Part shown: piece by piece, positions 1-6,049 of the stretch
Position numbering within the stretch: the stretch's first letter is position 1
Layout of the letters: each line of letters opens with the position of its first letter
NCBI GenBank assembly: GCA_046706145.1
Contig: JBJKPP010000286.1
Coordinates: 1-8,770 of the forward strand
DNA length: 8,770 bases
Direction of reading: 5' to 3'
DNA from: JBJKPP01 sp046706145
GTDB taxonomy: Bacteria; Bacteroidota; Ignavibacteria; Ignavibacteriales; Ignavibacteriaceae
Notes under the pieces: model-generated
Database searches by the model: none
The model's input: only the letters and a program-made list of their open reading frames with translations
What the model was told of the DNA's origin: nothing
Translations under genes and position numbers: made by a program

Positions 1-114
1 AAAGAAGAACGCGAACAATCGGGAATTTCTGATGAACTGGTTAGAATGGCTGTTGGTTGTGAAGACTTTGAAGATTTGAGAGATGATATTGACCAGGCAT
101 TAAATAAAATATAA
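1..114 (+). CDS. C-terminal end of a Cys/Met-metabolism PLP-dependent enzyme (partial)
   Basis: The window opens inside a gene read in frame 1, and its last 37 codons end at TAA (112-114). The visible tail contains GISDELVRMAVGCEDFEDL followed by a short acidic helix ending DQALNKI. This matches the C-terminal signature of the trans-sulfuration family (cystathionine gamma-synthase/lyase, O-acetylhomoserine sulfhydrylase), whose members usually end with a G(I/L)xxxLVRLSVGxEDxxDLxxDLxxAL pattern. These are cytosolic pyridoxal-phosphate enzymes of cysteine, homocysteine and methionine metabolism. The PLP lysine and active-site residues lie outside the window, so the exact reaction cannot be assigned. 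The family call rests on this short tail alone. No strong hairpin terminator follows, only T-rich sequence around 150-160. Confidence 0.7.
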   Translation, partial: KEEREQSGISDELVRMAVGCEDFEDLRDDIDQALNKI

Positions 115-191
115 AACGAAAAAAGAAGTCTTATGATTTTCTAGTTGTGTTATTTTTTTCTTCGAAGGGAAAGTTAAGTAACTGTATAAAG

Positions 192-220
192 TTGCGTAAA
201 GTTATAAAGTTTAATATATA
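192..220 (+). promoter_or_regulatory. Possible promoter of the sugar kinase gene
   Basis: TTGCGT (192-197) and TATATA (215-220) are separated by 17 bases, a sigma70-like arrangement in the 257-base gap before the kinase. The predicted start near 227 would leave a leader of about 145 bases. The hexamer AAAGTT occurs at 170, 188, 198 and 206, overlapping this promoter. In such AT-rich DNA a chance match is quite possible. Confidence 0.35.
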
Positions 221-371
221 GTATAAAAAGTAGCTAAACTTAAATATTTTGCTGTTGTTTTCTTTAATAGAAAGTGAAAAAACTTTAAATTTTGAAGATA
301 TGATTATTTAAATATGTTTTAATCTTTGTAACTGTTATCCTAACTTCAAATAAAACTGAGGAAATTTAGAA

Positions 372-1454
372 ATGAAAAACGGATTAAATATTAATTCAAA
401 AGGACAATTTGATTTTATTTCACTTGGTGCCCTTGTGCATAGGCTTGATCCTGGTGAGGTTCCATTTAGAAAGGCGACAAAGTGTAAAATTCATGTCAGT
501 GGGGGAGAATTTAATGTAGCAGCAAATTTGGCAGATTGCTTTAGAATGAACACTGGGATTGTTTCTGCCATGGTGAACTATCCAATAGGAGAGTTAATTT
601 TGGAGCGTGTCAGGGCTATGGGGGTGAAATCTTTCTTCAAAAATTTTAAGCATAATGGAGTAAACGGGCCTAATATGGCTACAGTTTATAGTGACCGTGG
701 ATTCGGATTGAGAGCACCTGTGGTATTTTATAACCGGTGTAATGAAGCTGCGGCATTACTTAAACCTGGCGATTTTAATTGGGATGGGATTTTCGCGAAC
801 GGTGTGCGATGGTTTCATAGCGGAGGTATTTTTGCATCACTTTCAGAAACAACAGGTGATGTGATTATTGAAGGGATGGAAGCTGCAAAAGCCGCCGGAG
901 CAGTTATAAGTTTCGATCTTAATTACCGTGCTAAACTCTGGAATTTGTGGGGCGGTGAAAAAAAAGCTGTTGAAGTTTTGGACCGTATAGTGCAAAACGT
1001 TGATGTTCTAGTCGGGAACGAGGAGGATCTTCAAAAAGGTCTTGGTTTTCCGGGACCGGAAGTTGAGGCTAAATCAAAATTAGATCCCAGCGCATTTTTC
1101 AGCATGATTGATAAAGTTAAAGTAAAATATCCGAACGTAAAAATTGTGGCCACAACACTTCGGGAAGTACATTCAACTAATCATCATCACTGGAGCGCAG
1201 TGGCATGGATAAATGGAAAGACTTTTTCTGCTCCAACTTGCGAGTTAAATGTTTTCGACCGGGTAGGAGGCGGTGATGGTTTTGCCAGCGGATTTTTCTA
1301 TGGCCTTTTAAAAGATGAAGAACCCGAAGAAGCTTTAAAAATTGGATGGGCGCATGGTGCTTTACTTACCACTTATCCTGGTGATACAACAATGGCTACT
1401 GTGGAGGAAGTAAAGGCTTTTGCTCAGGGTGGTTCTGCACGTATTCAAAGATAG
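372..1454 (+). CDS. kdgK: PfkB-family sugar kinase, probable 2-keto-3-deoxygluconate kinase
   Basis: This 360-residue protein is a cytosolic ribokinase-fold (PfkB) kinase. The N-terminal PfkB signature is seen as GGEFNVAANLA (residues 44-54), which contacts the sugar. The C-terminal signature is DRVGGGDGFASG (from 296), with GGGD forming the anion hole and Asp302 as the expected catalytic base. FDLNYRAKLW (181-190) and the DRVGGGD form, in place of the DTTGAGD of ribokinases and fructokinases, are typical of 2-dehydro-3-deoxygluconate kinases. These make KDG 6-phosphate from KDG during uronate and pectin/alginate breakdown. The ATG has GAGGA (358-362) nine bases upstream, which supports this start. 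No KDPG aldolase or uronate isomerase is in view, so the substrate is inferred from motifs only. Another sugar-acid substrate is possible; the family assignment is near certain. Confidence 0.85.
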   Translation: MKNGLNINSKGQFDFISLGALVHRLDPGEVPFRKATKCKIHVSGGEFNVAANLADCFRMNTGIVSAMVNYPIGELILERVRAMGVKSFFKNFKHNGVNGPNMATVYSDRGFGLRAPVVFYNRCNEAAALLKPGDFNWDGIFANGVRWFHSGGIFASLSETTGDVIIEGMEAAKAAGAVISFDLNYRAKLWNLWGGEKKAVEVLDRIVQNVDVLVGNEEDLQKGLGFPGPEVEAKSKLDPSAFFSMIDKVKVKYPNVKIVATTLREVHSTNHHHWSAVAWINGKTFSAPTCELNVFDRVGGGDGFASGFFYGLLKDEEPEEALKIGWAHGALLTTYPGDTTMATVEEVKAFAQGGSARIQR

Positions 1455-1456
1455 GG

Positions 1457-1500
1457 TTGGAGTATTATTCAAAAATATTTTTATAACTAGGCTACTCCAA
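1457..1500. terminator. Inverted repeat between convergent kdgK and feoB, possible two-way terminator
   Basis: TTGGAGTA (1457-1464) and TACTCCAA (1493-1500) form an 8-base perfect inverted repeat. The loop holds the palindrome AAAAATATTTTT (1471-1482), flanked by further partial pairing, so one long stem with an internal bulge can form in either direction. The structure begins three bases after the kinase stop and extends over the last codons of feoB. The inner A/T stretch gives U-rich RNA on both strands, but no long U-tract follows the outer stem, so termination is an inference. Confidence 0.45.
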
Positions 1501-3526
1501 ATAATCTTAATCCATTTACTGCTATAAAAGCCAATATATAAGCTACAGAAGTGTAGGTTAGTAATTGAAGGAGTGGTATTTTCCAACTTCCTGTTTCTTT
1601 TCTTGACACTGCAATTGTTGAAAGACATTGAAGCGAAAATATGAAAAATACAATAAGTCCTATTATTGAGGATGTAGTAAAAAGTTTTTGATTTGTTCCT
1701 TCTATTTTTGCATCATGCATTGCATCCACAATTGAGTTTTGCAAAGTGCTGTTATCATCCGTAACTTTAAAAATTAATGCAAGGGAGCTAACAAATACTT
1801 CTCTCGCTGCAAAAGTTGAAATCAAAGACACACCCACACGCCAATCTAGGCCTAAAGGTCCCATTATTGGCTGGATTCCTTGCCCAATATCTGCCGCGTA
1901 AGAAGATAATAATCTGTCTGCTTTTTGTTGTTCTATAACTTGCTCTTCTGTTTGTCCGGTTGTATTAACTTTTGGATTTGAGTTGGGAAAATATGTAAGG
2001 AACCAAAGCACCATAGAAAAAATTAGAATGATTGGGCCCGCTTTTTTGAAATACAGTTTTGCACTCTGATAAGAGTTCCTAAGCACTACGTTAAATTTTG
2101 GTTTCCTGTATTCAGGAAGTTCTAATATAAAAGATGATCGATCTTTTTTGCCGAATGTATTTTTGCTGATCTTATTAATTATTCCGGCTACAGTTATTGA
2201 ACTTACACTGCTGAAGACATATATCGAGGCAAGAACTAATCCGGCTAGCCATGCTTTATTTCCAGGGAATAAGCAAGCAAGCAATAATGCATAGACGGGC
2301 AACCGCGCGCTGCAGCTCATAAGTGGAAGAATGAAAATAGTTAAGAGTCTTTCTCTTCTGTTGGGAATTGTTCTAGCTGCCATCATAGCAGGAATGGCAC
2401 ATGCGTAACCTGATAACATAGGTACGAAAGATCTTCCATTTAAACCAATTTTAGAGAGCGGTTTATCAATTAACATTGCGCCGCGGGCTAAATAACCTGA
2501 ATCTTCTAATATCCCGAGAATTAAAAATAAAAGTAATATCTGCGGTACAAAGATCAGTACGGAACCTGTTCCGGATATAATTCCGTTTGCTATAAAATCT
2601 CCAAACCAATTATTTCCCAACAATATGAAAGACTGATCAGCGAGAAATCCGAACAAGTCGTCAATCAAATTCATAATTGGAGTTGCCAGCCAGAAAATAG
2701 AAGTGAATGTCAACATCATAATGGCAAAAAAGAAAACCAATCCATAAACCTTATGCAGAAGAATTTTATCAATTTTTGAAGTCGTACTTAAGTTAGAATT
2801 TGAGTTTTTCTGGAATTTGTTAAGTATTACTAACTTCCGGTTTGCTTTTTCTAAGACAGCTTTGGTTTTGTTTGCAAAGGGGACAAGCACACTCTTTTCA
2901 ATTTCTTCAATTTCCTTATATAAAGTGATGAGTGAAGAGTTATCACTTTCTTGTATATATCTGTCTCTATTTGTTTGGTTAATATCGTTAAGTTTTTGTG
3001 TAGCAGCACTTAATAAACTTTCAACACCGTTTCCATTCCTGCCGTCAATTTTTACCGCACTGCATCCCAATAGTTTCTCAAATTCTTCGGTTGAAATATC
3101 AAATCCTTTTCTATTCAAAATATCAACCATTGTGATAGCAGCGAGTATTTTTATTTCTGTTTTTTGTAACTGCTTGAGTATTAGAAGATGCCGTGATAAT
3201 TGACTTGCATCGATGGTAACTATAATCAAATCTGGTTCCCCGAAAACTGGGTGGCTGCAAATAGCATCAATCGAAATTCTTTCTTCGAGGGATTCCGGGA
3301 TAAGACTAATTATTCCCGGTGAATCGAGAATATTAGCATCAAGGTTAAATTTTTTGCGAATTTTAGCTATGGAATATTCAACTGTTGAACCAGGATAATT
3401 CGCGGTTTTATAATTGCTCCCGCTTAGGTAATTATATAAAGTGGTCTTGCCTGAATTCGGTGGTCCCACCAAAAGTACGAAAGGAATTTTCTCTGTTAGT
3501 TCATCTTTGGTGATACTTTTATACAT
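1487..3526 (-). CDS. feoB: Ferrous iron transport protein B (GTPase-coupled Fe2+ permease)
   Basis: This 679-residue inner-membrane protein takes up Fe2+. The N-terminal G domain shows G1 GPPNSGKT (21-28), the G2 Thr in GSTVE (Thr48), G3 DSPG (68-71) and a G4 site at 132-135 reading TMVD where NMxD is usual; Asp135, which reads guanine, is kept. A helical GDI-like linker (about 165-250) leads to the membrane part. There both Gate cores are recognisable: GYACAIPAMMAART (from 373, Cys376) and SCSARLPVYA (404-413, Cys405), then GPLGLDWRVGVSLISTFAAREVFVSSL and the C-terminal QCLSTIAVSRKETGSWK segment. The length is near the low end for FeoB, but no domain is missing. AAAGGGGAAG (3531-3540, complement), inside feoA, precedes the ATG and supports this start. 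The gene overlaps feoA by 31 bases, so the two are surely co-transcribed and probably translationally linked. Confidence 0.97.
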   Translation of the reverse strand: MYKSITKDELTEKIPFVLLVGPPNSGKTTLYNYLSGSNYKTANYPGSTVEYSIAKIRKKFNLDANILDSPGIISLIPESLEERISIDAICSHPVFGEPDLIIVTIDASQLSRHLLILKQLQKTEIKILAAITMVDILNRKGFDISTEEFEKLLGCSAVKIDGRNGNGVESLLSAATQKLNDINQTNRDRYIQESDNSSLITLYKEIEEIEKSVLVPFANKTKAVLEKANRKLVILNKFQKNSNSNLSTTSKIDKILLHKVYGLVFFFAIMMLTFTSIFWLATPIMNLIDDLFGFLADQSFILLGNNWFGDFIANGIISGTGSVLIFVPQILLLFLILGILEDSGYLARGAMLIDKPLSKIGLNGRSFVPMLSGYACAIPAMMAARTIPNRRERLLTIFILPLMSCSARLPVYALLLACLFPGNKAWLAGLVLASIYVFSSVSSITVAGIINKISKNTFGKKDRSSFILELPEYRKPKFNVVLRNSYQSAKLYFKKAGPIILIFSMVLWFLTYFPNSNPKVNTTGQTEEQVIEQQKADRLLSSYAADIGQGIQPIMGPLGLDWRVGVSLISTFAAREVFVSSLALIFKVTDDNSTLQNSIVDAMHDAKIEGTNQKLFTTSSIIGLIVFFIFSLQCLSTIAVSRKETGSWKIPLLQLLTYTSVAYILAFIAVNGLRLFGVA

Positions 3527-3729
3527 TTTGCTTCCCCTTTTCTAATCGCAATAAGAGTTCCCCGAACTGAAAAAGCTAAAGGGTCGTTGAAGACAGCTTT
3601 ATGCACTAACTCGATTTCTTGTCCGGGAGTAAACCCAACTTCCAAGAGCCTTCTCGCAGAAGGATGATTCTCGTCAATTGTTTCTATAACTACCTTTTCA
3701 CCAATTTCTATATCGGCAGCCGTGTTCAT
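3496..3729 (-). CDS. feoA: Ferrous iron transport protein A (FeoA SH3-like domain)
   Basis: This 77-residue cytosolic protein consists of a single FeoA domain, a small SH3-like beta-barrel thought to assist or regulate FeoB. Visible family features are the early IGEKVVIETI strand, RRLLEVGFTPGQEIELVHKA (the LxxLGfxPGxxVxv core, residues 26-45), PLAFSVRGTLIAIRKGEAKCIKV at the end, and a length typical of stand-alone FeoA. It is the first gene of the operon, and its stop lies 31 bases inside feoB. No strong Shine-Dalgarno sequence precedes the ATG (only AGAAT), but the start gives the expected N-terminus and lies just downstream of the promoter and palindrome at 3744-3794. Confidence 0.93.
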   Translation of the reverse strand: MNTAADIEIGEKVVIETIDENHPSARRLLEVGFTPGQEIELVHKAVFNDPLAFSVRGTLIAIRKGEAKCIKVSPKMN

Positions 3730-3743
3730 TGTAATTCTATATA

Positions 3744-3766
3744 TTATTCAGATTTAATCTAAATAA
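3744..3766 (-). promoter_or_regulatory. Putative metal-repressor operator (DtxR/MntR-like palindrome) of feoAB
   Basis: A 23-base palindrome with arms TTATTCAGATT (3744-3754) and AATCTAAATAA (3756-3766) around a central T has one mismatched pair (3749/3761). The core, TT(C/T)AGATT-T-AATCTAAA, has the TTTAG...CTAAA outline seen in operators of DtxR/IdeR/MntR-type metal-dependent repressors. It abuts the predicted -10 box and covers the expected transcription start (about 3759), the standard position for repression. Control of feoAB by iron through such a repressor is well known in other bacteria. The regulator itself is not in this window. Which family binds (DtxR-type or Fur) is inferred from the half-site shape. 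Confidence 0.6.
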
Positions 3767-3794
3767 AAATAGGGAAATATAGCTGAATTGTCAA
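3766..3794 (-). promoter_or_regulatory. Promoter of feoAB
   Basis: Read on the minus strand, TTGACA (complement of 3789-3794) is a perfect -35 box. It is followed after exactly 17 bases by TATTTT (complement of 3766-3771) as the -10 box. The predicted start near 3759 leaves a leader of about 30 bases to the feoA ATG. The downstream palindrome at 3744-3766 lies over the start point, which strengthens both calls. Confidence 0.6.
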
Positions 3795-3820
3795 TCCTTA
3801 AAGATAATTTAGACGACTAA

Positions 3821-3848
3821 TTGAAACTATCTAAATGTTTGTTTTAAT
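3821..3848 (+). promoter_or_regulatory. Possible promoter of the glutaminase A-like gene
   Basis: TTGAAA (3821-3826) and TTTAAT (3843-3848) are 16 bases apart, reading away from feoA. The -35 box lies between inverted half-sites ATTTAGA (3807-3813) and TCTAAAT (3830-3836). The predicted leader is about 55 bases. Each hexamer is one base from consensus, but AT-rich background weakens the call. Confidence 0.4.
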
Positions 3849-3898
3849 GCTTTTCATATGATATTTTGAGGAACTTCTAATTTATATTGAAAAATTAT

Positions 3899-3914
3899 GG
3901 AGGAGACTTTCTTG
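3899..3914 (+). promoter_or_regulatory. Ribosome binding site that favours a TTG start
   Basis: GGAGGAG (3899-3905) is a strong Shine-Dalgarno sequence six bases upstream of TTG (3912-3914). The in-frame ATG at 3897 overlaps this motif and has no binding site of its own upstream (the preceding bases are AT-rich). Starting at TTG also gives a canonical signal peptide that begins with M-K-K. Confidence 0.7.
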
Positions 3915-5966
3915 AAAAAATCTCTGTTCTTGATAGTTCTGGTTGTAATGACCCTTTCTTTTCATAAAGATATTTTAGCTCAAAGCACTATAACAAGACC
4001 ACCGGCAATTCCGTTAATTACTGATGATCCGTATTTCAGCATTTGGTCATTTACAAATAATCCTTCTGATGACTATACACGTCACTGGACCGGAAGGACA
4101 ATGGGAGTCTGTTCGATGATTAAGATTGATGGTAAGAATTTTCGTTTACTCGGTAGTAATGATGATTCTCTTCCGAAACTGAAACTAGAACAGACCATAG
4201 TTAATCCAACGCAAACCATTTACTTGTTCCAGGGCCAAGGGGTTTCTTTAAAATTAATTTTTACAAATCCTTTACTTCCGGATTCTCTGGATCTTATTTC
4301 GGAGGATGCCTCCTATATAACATGGAAAGTAAAATCCATGGACGGTAAAAAACACAATGTTAAGATTTATATAGATAATTGTGCAGAACTTTGTTTGAAT
4401 ACTCCTGAGCAGCAAGTTACATGGGGAAGACTAAAATTAAAAAATGCTGTTGTAATGGAAATGGGTTCACAAAGACAGCCAATTTTGGAAAAGAAGGGCG
4501 ATGACCTCAGAATTGATTGGGGATATGTTTACTTAGTTTCGCCGGATGATCAAAAACCACAAAGCGTTATTGCACCTGCTAATGATGCCAGAGATGAGTT
4601 TATACAAGAAGGGAAGTTTTCTTCCCAAGATGATTTTAATATGCCTAGGGCTGGCAATGATGGATGGCCGGTACAAACTTATATTCTTAATCTTGGTGAA
4701 GTTGGAAATACAGAAAAGGGAGAATATACCATACTTGCTTACAACGATATATTTTCAATTGAATTTTTTTACAGAAAACTTCGACCTTATTGGGCAAGGA
4801 ATGGCAGAACTATAAGTGATGTTATTGAAAGTAGAATTAGAGACTATAAAACTTTAATGACCAAATGTGCTGATTTTGATAGTGAACTGGTTTCAAAATT
4901 GAAATTGCATGGAGGTGAAGATTATGCCTCTATCTGCTCATTGGCATATCGACAAGTTTTTGCAGCACATAAACTTGTTGCAGACATTGATGGAACCCCA
5001 ATGTTATTTCCGAAAGAGGATTTCAGCAATGGCTGCATAAGTACGGTTGATGTAATTTACCCTTCGGCGCCATTCTTTATGTATTTTAATCCGAAGCTAC
5101 TCGAAGCACTGCTTACTCCTGTATTCAAATATGCTGAAATGCCTAGATGGAAATTTCCATTTGCACCGCATGATCTAGGTACATATCCAAAAGCTGACGG
5201 ACAGGTTTATGGCGGAGGGGAAAAATCTGTAAAAGATCAAATGCCGGTAGAAGAGTCCGGTAATATGCTAATACTTACATATGGAGTTTGTAGAGCAGAT
5301 GGTAATCCGTCTTTTGCGGAAAAATACTGGAACTGTTTGGAAAATTGGGCATCATATCTTAATAAAGAAGGTTTGGATCCGGCAAATCAATTATGTACTG
5401 ATGATTTCACAGGGCATCTTGCACATAATGCAAACCTTTCGGTTAAGGCAATAGTTGCGTTAGGTTGTTTCTCAAGAATTTGTGAAATGGCTGGAAAGTT
5501 GGATGAAGCAAGAGAATATAAAACAATAGCTGAGAAGTTTGCTAAAGAATGGGAGACCCTAGATTTGGATGGGAACCATTACAAACTTGCCTTTGATAAA
5601 TCAGGCACATGGAGTATGAAATACAATCTTGTATGGGATAAATTATTTAATTTAAATCTTTTCTCGCCCGAAGTATTCAAAAGAGAACTGAGTTTCTACA
5701 AAACTAAACTGAATAAATACGGACTTCCTTTAGACAATAGGGCAAGTTTCACAAAACCGGAATGGATGACATGGGTTGCATCAATGTATAATAATAAAAC
5801 AGATTTTGAAACTTATATGCATTGCATTGTTCAATATTTAAACAATACTCCTAATAGAGTTCCTTTCAGTGATTGGTATGATACTAAAACTGCAAGAAAA
5901 GATGGTTTCCAGGCAAGGAGCGTTGTTGGAGGAATATTTATAAAAATGTTGTTTAAAAATGAGTAG
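3912..5966 (+). CDS. Exported glutaminase A-like protein (DUF4964/DUF5127/DUF4965/DUF1793)
   Basis: From the TTG start this is a 684-residue exported protein; using the ATG at 3897 adds five residues. Residues 1-23 form a signal peptide: Lys-Lys, a hydrophobic core, then ILA before Gln24. The mature N-terminus opens with RPPAIPLITDDPYFSIWS (from 29), the DUF4964 signature. A beta-rich DUF5127-like region follows. The C-terminal half is an all-helical six-hairpin domain (DUF4965/DUF1793) with HDLGTYP (420-426), QVYGGGE, MPVEESGNM (444-452) and CTDDFTGHLAHNANLS (from 495). This architecture matches fungal glutaminase A and many uncharacterised Bacteroidota proteins. The acidic MPVEESGNM motif resembles the active region of (alpha/alpha)6 glycoside hydrolases, so a carbohydrate substrate is as plausible as glutamine. 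There is no T9SS sorting domain and no lipobox, so a periplasmic location is likely. The deacetylase-like gene follows 83 bases later. Confidence 0.88.
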   Translation: MKKSLFLIVLVVMTLSFHKDILAQSTITRPPAIPLITDDPYFSIWSFTNNPSDDYTRHWTGRTMGVCSMIKIDGKNFRLLGSNDDSLPKLKLEQTIVNPTQTIYLFQGQGVSLKLIFTNPLLPDSLDLISEDASYITWKVKSMDGKKHNVKIYIDNCAELCLNTPEQQVTWGRLKLKNAVVMEMGSQRQPILEKKGDDLRIDWGYVYLVSPDDQKPQSVIAPANDARDEFIQEGKFSSQDDFNMPRAGNDGWPVQTYILNLGEVGNTEKGEYTILAYNDIFSIEFFYRKLRPYWARNGRTISDVIESRIRDYKTLMTKCADFDSELVSKLKLHGGEDYASICSLAYRQVFAAHKLVADIDGTPMLFPKEDFSNGCISTVDVIYPSAPFFMYFNPKLLEALLTPVFKYAEMPRWKFPFAPHDLGTYPKADGQVYGGGEKSVKDQMPVEESGNMLILTYGVCRADGNPSFAEKYWNCLENWASYLNKEGLDPANQLCTDDFTGHLAHNANLSVKAIVALGCFSRICEMAGKLDEAREYKTIAEKFAKEWETLDLDGNHYKLAFDKSGTWSMKYNLVWDKLFNLNLFSPEVFKRELSFYKTKLNKYGLPLDNRASFTKPEWMTWVASMYNNKTDFETYMHCIVQYLNNTPNRVPFSDWYDTKTARKDGFQARSVVGGIFIKMLFKNE

Positions 5967-6049
5967 TATTATTTTTTGTATCTTTACTGCTGAGAAAATT
6001 CTATAAGCTACTTCTATGAAATTTTTTAAGAAAGGGGAAGCAATTCCTA

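Noticed and set aside
115..371. Possible riboswitch or small RNA in the long leader before kdgK
   Set aside because: The sequence is AT-rich without conserved riboswitch-like motifs or a stable GC-containing stem. Only a tentative promoter and short repeats are visible.
1362..1628. 88-codon minus-strand frame across the kdgK/feoB junction
   Set aside because: It overlaps the ends of two well-supported genes in a different frame, and its product has no recognisable features.
2817..3203. 128-codon open frame on the plus strand
   Set aside because: It lies wholly inside feoB on the opposite strand, has low-complexity hydrophobic composition and no ribosome binding site. It is a shadow of the FeoB G-domain region.
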